Origin: Bacteroidaceae bacterium
Lineage (GTDB): Bacteria; Bacteroidota; Bacteroidia; Bacteroidales; Muribaculaceae
Length of the DNA: 64,000 nucleotides
Direction: 5' to 3'
Assembly (NCBI GenBank): GCA_021768245.1
Contig: JAETNO010000018.1
Coordinates: 1 to 64,000 of the forward strand
The first letter of the stretch is position 1; each line of letters begins with the position of its first letter. Of this stretch, positions 51,399 through 61,400 are shown piece after piece. The position numbers and the translations under genes were made by a program. The notes under the pieces were generated by a model. The model saw only the letters and a list, made by a program, of their open reading frames with translations, had not been told where the DNA came from and searched no databases.

Positions 51399-52839
51399 AT
51401 CGGGTGAAATACGGGCGCTGCGGAGCGGAGCCTATCAGTCGTTTCCGTTCTATGTCGCATTATTAAAGGGTAAGGATTTCCTTACCCCTTTTCATCTGTC
51501 TTTCTACTGGGTACTGGATGCCTTTGCACATGGTCGTATAAAGCGGCTGATCGTCACCATGCCGCCCCAGCATGGAAAATCCGAGGGAACAACGCGTCTG
51601 CTGCCGGCATACATGCTCGGCCTTGATCCCGATTTGCGTATTGCTATTGCGTCTTACTCGGACACTTTCGCCCGGAAATTCAATCGTGCTATACAGCGCA
51701 TCATCGACAGCCCCGAATATTATGTTTTGTTTCCGGAAACGCTTCTGAATGGGAATCCGAATTGTGAGGACAGTGCGCAGTATGTCCGGAATAATACGGA
51801 GTTCGAGATTGTCGGCCGCAAAGGGTTTCTAAAAGCTGTGGGACGAAATGGTGCGCTGACCGGAGAGCGCATTGATGTTTTTATAGGGGATGACCTGTAT
51901 AAGAATGCTGCCGAGGGTTACTCCCCTATCATTCGTGAATCAGTATCCGAGTGGTACAAATCGACCGTAAAAACCCGACTGCACAATAATTCGCGTGAAC
52001 TTATGGTGTTCACCCGTTGGCATGAAGAGGATCTGATTGGTACGATCATAGCCGCAGGAAATATCCGGGAATTGCGGTCACTCGATGATATCGACCCGGA
52101 ATTCGACGGCTGGTACTATCTAAACTTTGAGGCAATTAAGGAAAGCGATCCGACACCCATCGATCCCCGACAGCGTGGCGAGGCTCTTTGGCCCGAAGCG
52201 CATGACCTCAAGCACCTGCAGGAAAAAAGAGACCTCGACCGCATCGTGTTCGAGTGTATGTATCAGGGACACCCGATGTCGAAAGAGGGGCTATTATACG
52301 GGGAGAATTTCAAAACCTACTCTGAACTTCCGGCACAAGGCGACATTCTCGACTATGCCAATTACACAGACACAGCCGATACGGGTGATGACTATCTATG
52401 CTCGATCAGCTACGTCCGGGCGAGGGATGGCTATTGCTATGTAACGGACATGGTCTATACACAGGAGCCGATGGAGTGTACTGAATCCGCCGTAGCCGAT
52501 ATGCTCAAACGTAGCGGTACGCGCCGGGCGTCGATCGAGAGTAACAACGGCGGTCGCGGATTCGCACGCGCTGTACAAAAACGGGTTCCGGCCATACGTA
52601 TCGAATGGTTCCATCAGAGCGGGAATAAGGAAGCCCGCATCCTCTCCAATGCCGCAACGGCGTTGCAGACTATAATAATGCCGCATGATTGGAAAATCCG
52701 CTGGCCTGAATTCTATTTACATATGACGACCTATCGGCGTCAGTTCCGTGCGAACCGCTGGCATGATGCCGCGGATGTGGTGACCGGAATTGTCGAAGAT
52801 GGTACGAATAAGAAAGGTAGAATCAAGGCAGTAAGGTAA
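51388..52839 (+). CDS. terL: terminase large subunit
   Basis: 483 aa from ATG 51388, overlapping the small subunit by 11 bp. Walker A MPPQHGKSE, Walker B DVFIGDD and nuclease-like late motifs (ASIESNNGGRG and WHDAADVVTG). Packages phage DNA into empty heads. Confidence 0.9.
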   Translation: MGNESGEIRALRSGAYQSFPFYVALLKGKDFLTPFHLSFYWVLDAFAHGRIKRLIVTMPPQHGKSEGTTRLLPAYMLGLDPDLRIAIASYSDTFARKFNRAIQRIIDSPEYYVLFPETLLNGNPNCEDSAQYVRNNTEFEIVGRKGFLKAVGRNGALTGERIDVFIGDDLYKNAAEGYSPIIRESVSEWYKSTVKTRLHNNSRELMVFTRWHEEDLIGTIIAAGNIRELRSLDDIDPEFDGWYYLNFEAIKESDPTPIDPRQRGEALWPEAHDLKHLQEKRDLDRIVFECMYQGHPMSKEGLLYGENFKTYSELPAQGDILDYANYTDTADTGDDYLCSISYVRARDGYCYVTDMVYTQEPMECTESAVADMLKRSGTRRASIESNNGGRGFARAVQKRVPAIRIEWFHQSGNKEARILSNAATALQTIIMPHDWKIRWPEFYLHMTTYRRQFRANRWHDAADVVTGIVEDGTNKKGRIKAVR

Positions 52840-52841
52840 CC

Positions 52842-53063
52842 ATGGCAAAAATCAAACTCATCGACAAACTGAAAAGCCTTGTCGGCATCGAAACAAAAAC
52901 CAACATCGAACAGGCTATTATGCTCCTGCAGGCAGCGCGGTCGTGTATTGACGCCTATACAGCAGAAAGAGCAGCCAAACAGCTACACGTAGGGACGCTC
53001 TCGCAGATGAACAAGGACATCGGCGTTATCACGAAGAAGCTGTCCGGTTATGTTGAGGGTTAA
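52842..53063 (+). CDS. small phage protein after terminase
   Basis: 73 aa, helical (TNIEQAIMLLQAARSCIDAYTAERAAKQ). No recognised family; not a portal. Confidence 0.45.
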   Translation: MAKIKLIDKLKSLVGIETKTNIEQAIMLLQAARSCIDAYTAERAAKQLHVGTLSQMNKDIGVITKKLSGYVEG

Positions 53064-53919
53064 GATTGCCGGCAAAAGGTTTCGCATACCGACGCACTGG
53101 GAGGATATTACGCTTACCCAGTGCGCTTGGTTGTACCATAAGGCCAACGAGCAACCCACGGCGCTTCTTGACTATTACCGCTCCTTTGCCTCGGACACGG
53201 CTCCCGAACCATATGCAAATATCGACGAGCTAACCCGGTTCACTTCGGAGGTTGTCGGCTACCTTGCCGACGTACCGGAAGGGCTGATGCTTCAAACCCG
53301 GCGCGAGGATATTATGACGCTGGCAATGGCTGTGCTTCCGCGGTTCATAATCGGGGTACTCGGCATTGTCGATTATCCGGTTCGGGGCATTACTTCATTT
53401 CGCTACAAAGGCCGCCGCTACTACCTGCCGAAATCCGGGACGGATATTTCCGGGGAACTTACTCCGTTGAGTGGTGTGACGGCTATCGAGTTCTGCCAAC
53501 TGTCCGACATCATATGTGCGGAAAACATTGCTTTGGCTCCGCTGGCTGTCGCTATCGTATGCCGCCGGAAAAGTGAACGGTACGATGAAGAGCTGGCGCA
53601 GAATCGGGCGGCGTTGTTCGGAAGCCTTCCAGCCTCGGTCTATTGGGAACTTTGGGCGCAAACTTCGGGGGCGCATCAGTACCTGAAAGCCGCATTTCCG
53701 AATTGTTACGGTACGGGCGGCGGGGATTCGTCGGGTAAAGCCGAGCCTGCGGTATGGTGTGACACGCTCGTCGCTATGTCTACCGATAAGCCAAGTGAGC
53801 TTGAGCATCTGCAACGGATGAACGCCTACGATTTCGTACACCTATTGTCGGAGAATATCAAACGGAGAACGGAAGAATGGAAGATGAAAGCCGCCTTAGC
53901 GTCTTGCGGGGTAAGGTAG
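53050..53919 (+). CDS. hypothetical virion or assembly protein
   Basis: 289 aa, mixed alpha/beta with YWELWAQTSGAHQYLKAAFPNC. It lies between terminase and tail genes where portal or head genes would be expected but is too short for a portal. Confidence 0.5.
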   Translation: MLRVKIAGKRFRIPTHWEDITLTQCAWLYHKANEQPTALLDYYRSFASDTAPEPYANIDELTRFTSEVVGYLADVPEGLMLQTRREDIMTLAMAVLPRFIIGVLGIVDYPVRGITSFRYKGRRYYLPKSGTDISGELTPLSGVTAIEFCQLSDIICAENIALAPLAVAIVCRRKSERYDEELAQNRAALFGSLPASVYWELWAQTSGAHQYLKAAFPNCYGTGGGDSSGKAEPAVWCDTLVAMSTDKPSELEHLQRMNAYDFVHLLSENIKRRTEEWKMKAALASCGVR

Positions 53920-54074
53920 AATTGCTCACATGGCTGATAAATCGGGAATGCAAATGCGACCGGGCCAAATGTGCCGAGCATTTCCGGTACATGGAGCAGT
54001 TGAAATTTCAGTACGAATGCGAAATAGAGGACTATGAGAACAATACTACGGGAAGCGTTGAAAGCCGCGCTTGA
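53877..54074 (+). CDS. small phage protein
   Basis: 65 aa with two Cys pairs (CKCDRAKC). Overlaps both neighbours. No family. Confidence 0.4.
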   Translation: MEDESRLSVLRGKVELLTWLINRECKCDRAKCAEHFRYMEQLKFQYECEIEDYENNTTGSVESRA

Positions 54075-54456
54075 GAAAACATACGATATGACGTTCGACT
54101 TCGGCATGGGCTTCTTGGATGATATCAATGGTGGAGGTTACAAACTTCCGTGCGTTTGGGTATGTCCGTTTGATCTTGTAGGCAAAACGGGGCGGTCTGA
54201 GGGCTTTAAAATCTATGCCGGGACAGTTTACCTGCTTGAGTTGTCCGACGGGCTTACATCCGAGAAAAAGGACGAACGCTGGGATGATATGGAACGGGCA
54301 GCAGTCGAGGCGTTCAGTGAAATGGCTGAAACGCTTGGAGTGACGTTCGACAAAATCAATGCCTTTCCCAATGAGGGCACTTACACAGGGTATAACGACA
54401 TCTCACTTAAAGTAACATTTGAGGTAATGACAAGCTATTGTGAAAACCGCGGATAG
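54034..54456 (+). CDS. head-tail joining or tail-completion candidate
   Basis: 140 aa. Size and place, just before a gp10-like protein, suggest a neck or tail-completion role. Sequence itself does not name a family. Confidence 0.45.
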   Translation: MRTILREALKAALEKTYDMTFDFGMGFLDDINGGGYKLPCVWVCPFDLVGKTGRSEGFKIYAGTVYLLELSDGLTSEKKDERWDDMERAAVEAFSEMAETLGVTFDKINAFPNEGTYTGYNDISLKVTFEVMTSYCENRG

Positions 54457-54907
54457 TCCCATATTACAGCAAATTGCCCAGTACTTGAGTGACACCTTGC
54501 AAATGGAATTGCTCAATCAGGGACATACTGCGTCCGAGGCTCTTTTTAACAGTATTCAGTCGGTGATAGATCAGACACTGACGGGTATAACGATCTCCGC
54601 GCAGGCTCTGTATTATGCAAAATTCGTAAATGCAGGTCGCAAGCCCGGAACGAAAGGTGTGCCGATTGATGTCCTCGTCGAATGGATCAGGCGCAAGCGG
54701 CTCAATATGGAAGGTAAAAGAGAACGATCCGTAGCTTTTGCTATGCAACGGTCAATCCGGGACAAAGGCATCAATCCCTCCCGGTTCATAGATAAATCAA
54801 TAGATAAGTTCAACAAGTATAAACGACTGGAAGAGAATATAGAACGATTCATGGAGGAGTATACAGAGGAACAACTGCAAACTATTTTTAACCAATTAAC
54901 TGCATGA
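54440..54907 (+). CDS. tail-completion protein, HK97 gp10-like
   Basis: 155 aa, GTG start at 54440 (GTGAAAACC), overlapping the previous gene by 17 bp. VNAGRKPGTKGVPIDVLVEWIRRK resembles the HK97 gp10 group. Medium certainty. Confidence 0.5.
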   Translation: MKTADSPILQQIAQYLSDTLQMELLNQGHTASEALFNSIQSVIDQTLTGITISAQALYYAKFVNAGRKPGTKGVPIDVLVEWIRRKRLNMEGKRERSVAFAMQRSIRDKGINPSRFIDKSIDKFNKYKRLEENIERFMEEYTEEQLQTIFNQLTA

Positions 54908-54911
54908 CGAT

Positions 54912-55817
54912 ATGGCAACAACGATAACGCTTCCGGCCCCGTACAGTTCGGTCAAAGAATCTGTCATCTTTGAAATTGACCGAGATATTGACGCTGTGGC
55001 CGAAGTGATGATAAACGGGTATTTGAAGCAACTGCCGAAAAACGCCTATAAAGTGAATGTGGCGCAGTATTTTCGGGATGACTTTACGATTGCGCCGCTT
55101 GATGCTGAGTCCGAACCTACATTACAGGTGTGGGACGGAGTTGACCTCGGCCGGGTCGTCAATGCTTCGATCATGGTAGACAGCATCCCTTCCGAAGAGG
55201 TGCCGCTGCTTTGTGCGGATAAACAACCGACACCAAACCGTTTTATGAGTGATCTGCGGCGGCGTAATGCCATGCTGGGGCAAATCGACGAACTTCCAAT
55301 ATATACGACGACTCCCGCTGTTGTGGTGTACGGCTCGGTTCAGGTTTCCGTACCAGCCGGTATATCCTGCGTCGGCTTTCGTATTCCGACCGATGCGCCG
55401 CCCCGGTTTGCGGTAGATATGCGGAGTCCCGACGGAGAGGCGCAGGATCGTATTGAATATGAGATTGAGGAGAACGACGGAGTGCGCCTCGCGTGGATCA
55501 ATGCCTACGGCCAGATCGACTATTGGAACTTCGCAGTTCGCCGCAAATCATCAACCAAGATAACAAAGGAGAAGATATACACAGAAGCCGGGTATACTGC
55601 AACATCTATACAGGCAGACACTACCAAGTCGGTAACAAGCTGTCCCCTGCCCGAAACTCAGGCGAATGTGCTGAGCCAGATATTTGTGTCCGAAAGTGTG
55701 TGGTGCATCGTCGGGGATGAGGTGTGTCCGATCGACATCACGACAGAGAGTATTACGACCTACGATGTGGAGAAATTAAGCTCCGTGCAGATTGAATACA
55801 GAAATAAAATCCGGTAG
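54912..55817 (+). CDS. tail or baseplate structural protein
   Basis: 301 aa, beta-rich throughout (SVQVSVPAGISCVGFRI, NDGVRLAWINAYGQIDYWN). First of three large structural genes leading into the tape measure. No precise family. Confidence 0.5.
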   Translation: MATTITLPAPYSSVKESVIFEIDRDIDAVAEVMINGYLKQLPKNAYKVNVAQYFRDDFTIAPLDAESEPTLQVWDGVDLGRVVNASIMVDSIPSEEVPLLCADKQPTPNRFMSDLRRRNAMLGQIDELPIYTTTPAVVVYGSVQVSVPAGISCVGFRIPTDAPPRFAVDMRSPDGEAQDRIEYEIEENDGVRLAWINAYGQIDYWNFAVRRKSSTKITKEKIYTEAGYTATSIQADTTKSVTSCPLPETQANVLSQIFVSESVWCIVGDEVCPIDITTESITTYDVEKLSSVQIEYRNKIR

Positions 55818-55819
55818 CT

Positions 55820-58336
55820 ATGGTCGTGGAGTTGAAAATAGACGGCCATAAAGTCGATATGAATCAGAAAGGCAATATCGCCGCGACACATAGCATTGCC
55901 GACATTGAGGAGCCTGACAGCACAGCCGCCGGATATACCAAGTCGGTCGAGGTGCCGCTGATAAGTAATATGCGGGTTTTCCGATTTATCAATGAGCTGT
56001 ATAGTAAAGAGCAGTTCAACAACGAACTGCATAAGGCGGAGTATATCGTAGATGGAAATACCGTCATGTCGGGTATTGCTCAGATCGATAAGATCACGTA
56101 CAAATTCGGTTCTGGGCACAAACTCGTCGGCGGCAGTTTTCATGTGTCAGTCATCGGCGCAGCTTTCGACTGGATTACGAATGCCAAGAAGCAAATCAAT
56201 GAGCTTGAAAGTGCGGAAACTGTCGTATACAACATGGGGGAAGTATACAAAAATTCCATCCGAGAAGATGAATCGCTGATCAAGTTTTTTCCGGTAGACC
56301 GCGGGGCATTTTGGGAAGAAAATTATAACGGGGATTTGATTCCGCGAAAAAAGTTGGATATCCGGGATTATCACCCTTTTTTCAACGTGTGGAAAACAAT
56401 GTGCCTGATCCTTTCCGGGTACACGATAAAGAGTTCCATGGAGGACTTTTTCAAAAAGTTATACTGTTCGGGCTACATGCCGGTGAACGAAGACTTATCG
56501 TACATCAAAGAGGATAACGACTTCTATATCGGCACCTCGGCGACGGAAGATGAACCTAAGTTGCTGGGTATGATCAGCCCGAAGAAACCGACTATCAGCG
56601 CCAATATATATGACCTTTGGGATTCGGATGAATACCATAACGATAAAGGGGTTATCAGCTCGCCTCCGATATCTTCGACGCCACATTTCAATCCGACGGA
56701 AACGGTAACAGTAAGGATGCAGACCAACCTACACTATAAATCGCAAATTGTGAACGGATCCACGGGCTACTGGAACGACATCATGAAGGAATACGGCGAA
56801 TGTCTATATGTCGATGAATTCCGATTGTATGTGAACGCGCAGTATGAACGCATAATATTGACATTGGATAAATGTGTCGAAGCTAAAGACCGACAAGGGG
56901 ATATAAAAAACATCTTTATCCCGTGCGATCCGAATGAGGCTAAGACCTACGTGGTCTATTTGGAGTTTGCTTCGTGGCAGATTTCCGGGCGAATTATCTT
57001 TCAATGCAAGGGTGCTTACACCGACCTCGGACAACATAAGGCTGGTGGTCGGGGCAACTGGTATGTTATCACGGTTCCGCAAGGGCGAGAAGGACAACTC
57101 GGCTTTTTCCAAGGGATAAGCATGCACGACGGCGTGGGCGTTATCGAATTTTATTATTTCGAGATATATGACGAACAAGTGACTTTTAACCTTGATAATA
57201 TTACGAAAAACGCATATACTCTGACTAAAGGTTTGTCTTATCCTCTTTGGGGGCAATTTGCCTGCTCTCGGGAATATGGTTTGACTCCTGACAAAATCGA
57301 CGGAGTGCAACTTTGGCTATGTGAAAACAATAGTATAAAGCCCGATTTTGCCAATATCATTGGACAGAACGATAAGGTGGGAATTTCGACAATCGGTGGC
57401 ACCGGGTCGCAACTTGATTTTCTTGCTTCTCTTCGTCAGTTGTTTAACTTGATGTATTATACAAACCCATTATCGAAAGAAATCTTTGTCGAACCCCGCA
57501 CAAAGTTTTACAACTTGGATCGTGCAGAGATTGTAGATTGGCGGGAGAAGATCGACTATGCCAAAGAGATCGTAATAGAGGAATTGGGGGCTGATATCGG
57601 AAAGTCTATTAAACTGGCCTATGCTGAGGGTAACGAAGTAATACAATATTACAACTGGAAAACCGGGGCGGAATTTGGGGCATATAGTCAAAAGTTGCTC
57701 AACAAAACTTCGGACGACACAAAAGAAATCGTCAACGATACATTTTCTCCATTTTTGTTACATGTGGTCGATTCGGTAGGTATGACGATACTTCAAGAAG
57801 AACGGGAGAGCGAACAGAAGCAGATCGATGATATCGAGTTAGAGGTTACCCCGGTGATCGGCTGCTTTGGGGGTTTAGCTGATCGTACTGGAGGGGAAGA
57901 TGTCGCGTCATATCCAAAATACCCGCAGTTGGTTTTCCAAGATATCGGGAAAGGTATTAACCTCGGTTTCGATGACATGACCGGGGATGTTCTTGTGCCC
58001 GGTTCCCGGCAATATTATGAAGATAATATTTCGGCGTATAACCATGGCCGGCGCATAACCATGTATTTGGAACTGACACCTCGTGATATTGAGGCAATTC
58101 AATTTCCTAACAGCCAAATGCAGGATTTCCGTGCGGTGTACCTTTTGAACTTCGACGGAGAAGACGTACCGTGTTTATTGGAGCAAATCGCCGACTATAA
58201 TCCAGCAACCGGGGCATCGACCAAGTGTGTGTTTATTTCCGATCCGCATATCAAACTGACGGGCGACGATCTCACCGTCATTACTTATGATGATGTGGCG
58301 ATCGGCAGAAATAATACGCTGACCGGATATAGGTAG
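55820..58336 (+). CDS. large virion structural protein
   Basis: 838 aa, beta-rich. It opens with VVELKIDGHKVDMNQKGNIAAT and has a late stretch resembling baseplate or receptor-binding proteins of Bacteroidetes phages. No enzyme motifs seen. Directly follows the preceding structural gene. Confidence 0.55.
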   Translation: MVVELKIDGHKVDMNQKGNIAATHSIADIEEPDSTAAGYTKSVEVPLISNMRVFRFINELYSKEQFNNELHKAEYIVDGNTVMSGIAQIDKITYKFGSGHKLVGGSFHVSVIGAAFDWITNAKKQINELESAETVVYNMGEVYKNSIREDESLIKFFPVDRGAFWEENYNGDLIPRKKLDIRDYHPFFNVWKTMCLILSGYTIKSSMEDFFKKLYCSGYMPVNEDLSYIKEDNDFYIGTSATEDEPKLLGMISPKKPTISANIYDLWDSDEYHNDKGVISSPPISSTPHFNPTETVTVRMQTNLHYKSQIVNGSTGYWNDIMKEYGECLYVDEFRLYVNAQYERIILTLDKCVEAKDRQGDIKNIFIPCDPNEAKTYVVYLEFASWQISGRIIFQCKGAYTDLGQHKAGGRGNWYVITVPQGREGQLGFFQGISMHDGVGVIEFYYFEIYDEQVTFNLDNITKNAYTLTKGLSYPLWGQFACSREYGLTPDKIDGVQLWLCENNSIKPDFANIIGQNDKVGISTIGGTGSQLDFLASLRQLFNLMYYTNPLSKEIFVEPRTKFYNLDRAEIVDWREKIDYAKEIVIEELGADIGKSIKLAYAEGNEVIQYYNWKTGAEFGAYSQKLLNKTSDDTKEIVNDTFSPFLLHVVDSVGMTILQEERESEQKQIDDIELEVTPVIGCFGGLADRTGGEDVASYPKYPQLVFQDIGKGINLGFDDMTGDVLVPGSRQYYEDNISAYNHGRRITMYLELTPRDIEAIQFPNSQMQDFRAVYLLNFDGEDVPCLLEQIADYNPATGASTKCVFISDPHIKLTGDDLTVITYDDVAIGRNNTLTGYR

Positions 58337-58344
58337 GAAATGGA

Positions 58345-58440
58345 TTAGATGAAAAAGACAATGATGATCAAAAGGGCAATCAGGCAGAAAACCACCGTTT
58401 TTCCGCTTGCCTTAAAGAATTCTTCGATCAAGTCAAACAT
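58345..58440 (-). CDS. antisense micro-ORF with one membrane helix
   Basis: 31 aa on the minus strand: an amphipathic start (MFDLIEEFFKASGK) and a 17-residue hydrophobic helix. It lies between two plus-strand virion genes, with an opposite basic 35-residue ORF at 58349-58456. Holin- or toxin-like in shape only; may be chance. Confidence 0.25.
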   Translation of the reverse strand: MFDLIEEFFKASGKTVVFCLIALLIIIVFFI

Positions 58441-58472
58441 AACAGCACAAATATAAATAAAATACTCAAGAT

Positions 58473-61400
58473 ATGGCAAATGTAGTAGAAAAAATCTTCA
58501 AGCTGATTCTGAATTTCGGGGATGGTGAGGAGAAAGTGCCAAAGATGAGCAAACTGCTCCAATCGTTACACGACAGGCTGAAAAATGTACTCAAAACGAT
58601 TAACGATATCGGTAAGGCAGACGGGCTTCAGAAGGCCGCCGAAGTCCTCGGTGTGTATACCCTCACTGTTGAAAAAGCGGAGAAAGCCAAGAAAAAGCTG
58701 GTCGCAACCGATAAGGAGGAGAAAACGCAGACCGCCGAAGCTACAAAGTATATCGAAGATCTGAAAAACAAATACGGGAACCTGATCTTCACGAAACGGG
58801 AAATCACCACGCTCTCAAAAAACTATACAACCTTGATGCGGGCCGAGAAAGGCTCTGCCGAAGAGTTGCAGGCGAAGATCAATGTGCTGAATACCGTATG
58901 GAAGAAACTCGGAGCCACACAGCGCAATTCCACCATGGGGCGGCAGGTCACGGCCGAGTTGAAGTCGATGCGCGACGAAATGCGGAATCTCACGGTCGGC
59001 GCAGGTGACTTTTCCCGGAATATAGGCAATTACTTCTCTGGGATGTATAACACCGTCACCCGCAAGGTCGCGGGGATAACGGGTGTTGTCTTCACGCTCA
59101 AGCAAGTGCTTTGGAGTATATACGGCCCATTCCAAGACCTTGAATACCGTATGGCTATGGTCAAAGCGGTAGCGAGGGCCACGGATGAAGAATTTGTCAT
59201 GCTCAAAGGAAATGCCCGTGAACTTGGCGCGTCTACTGAATACACGGCTACCGAGGTTGCCGGGTTGCAGTTGGCCTATGCGCGTATGGGTTTCGTCCCG
59301 GATCAGATACGGCAGATTACCGGGGCGACGCTCGACCTTGCTACGGCCACGGGTGAGGATTTGGCACGTTCGGCAGACGTTGTGGGTGTAACCCTACGGG
59401 GATTCAATTTGCAGGCAGACCAAGCGCAGCGGGTCGTGGATGTTATGACCAAGTCGTTTAATGCCTCATCGTTGCAGTTAGGTTATTTCTACGATGCCAT
59501 CAAGTATGTTGCACCGATCGCATCCGAGGCGAATGTGTCCCTTGAAGAAACAGCAGCGATGCTGGGGGTATTGGCTGACCGTGGTATTCGTGGTTCGCAG
59601 GCTGGTACAGCTTTGCGTCGAATTTTTACCGAAATTGCCAAGACGGGCGGAGATGTGTCCGAACGTCTTGCCCAGTTGAGTAAAAACGGGCTTACGCTGG
59701 GCGGCGCTATGGATGAAGTCGGACGCTATGCAATGACGGCTCTTACCGTGTTGGTTAATTCCAAAGACGGCGTAGATGGTCTGACTGAATCGCTGAATAA
59801 CGCCGGAGGTGCCGCAAAGACTGCGGCCGATGGTATCCGCGATACGATGAAGATTGACGTAGAAGTTTTCCTCTCGGCCATTAAAGAAAAGCTGATCGCC
59901 ATCGGTGAAGTATTGGCACCGCTTGGGCGTTCGGTTATTCAGGCCGGCACGTGGGCCGTAACGAATATTAAGAGCGTAACTATTGCTGTACTTACGCTTA
60001 TCGGCGTTATTAAACTGGCTTCGGCGGCAAGAGCGGTTTGGTTGCTTGTGACAAAGCAAATTACGATCTATGAAACGGCTTGGGGGCGTGCGTTGCGGGT
60101 GAATATGGCTACGCTGCAATCGGCTACCGCGGCAACAAAGTTACTTGCCGCTGCAAAGTTTTTGCTGGCCGGGCAGATCAAAGCTGCGTATGAAGCGTTA
60201 AAGATGTTCTGGACTACCCTTATAGCGAATCCGTGGGGAGTGGTTGCGACTGCCATTACTGCGGTTATTGCGTACATGGTGGCGTTCCGTGATAAGACGG
60301 ATGCGGCAACTCGCGCCCAGCGTAAATTCAACGATGAGAACGACCGTTTCAACAAAGCCCAAGATGAAAAGCGCCAGCGGATCGAGCAGCTTATCCGGAC
60401 GATACAGGACGAAACCGAAACACAGAACGCCAAAATCCGCGCTTATGAAGAATTGAAGCTCCTGTCTCCGGCTCTTACGGACAAATACACACAGGAGCAG
60501 TTAGCCACGTTGAAACTGGCCGATTCCGCAAAACTCCTCAATGAGCAGCGCGATAAGGAGAATTACGACAACATGGTTGCCAATGTCGAGAAGTACACCG
60601 CATCGCTCAAAAAGCTACGCGAAGAGAACGGGCAACTGCTCGGAATGTCACCGGGCGGTGCCCCTATCTTCGTGGATAATTCCAAGGCGATTGAAGAACA
60701 GGAAATTGCACTGTCGAACTATAAAAAAGCACTAGGAGAGATCGAGGAAGCAAATAAGGTTGCCGAGGAAAATGCTAAACCGATCGAAGTGCGGATCAAA
60801 GCAGCCGAGAATATCGTTGAAGAAGCGGAAAAGGCGTTTAAGGAGGCAAAGACTGCATATAATCAGAAGCGGGACGAATGGATACGGGAACACGGGACTG
60901 AGGCTACCCTACCGTTCTCGTTCAAATTCGACATGCTTACGGCCCAAAAGGAGTTCGCCGATGCTCAAAAGAAAGTCGCAGACCTACAAAAGCAGCTGAA
61001 AACACCTTCTACCGGCGGCGGGAGCGAAAAGGAAAAGGGCGAATGGTCTTTGTCGAAAGATAGAGCATTCGCCCGTCAACTCCTCGACCTAAAAAAGAAA
61101 TTGCATAGCGGGGAAATAACATCCGAAGAGCAGTATCAGAAGCAGGTTTTACAGCTTGAAATCGACACCCTGACAAAACGCATCACGCTGAATAAGGACG
61201 AGGCCAAGACCATCATAAAGCTCAAAAATGAACTTTGGGATAAGCAGAACCAGCAGAAGAAAATCGAGCAGAAAGAAAACGAGGCCTATACTGCCAATCG
61301 CCGGGCGCAGCAGGAAAAACAACTCAAGTACGAGAATGACCGCATCGATGCTGAGATCGCGGCCATGAAAGAGGGTGTCGAGAAGAAAATCCGGCTCAAC

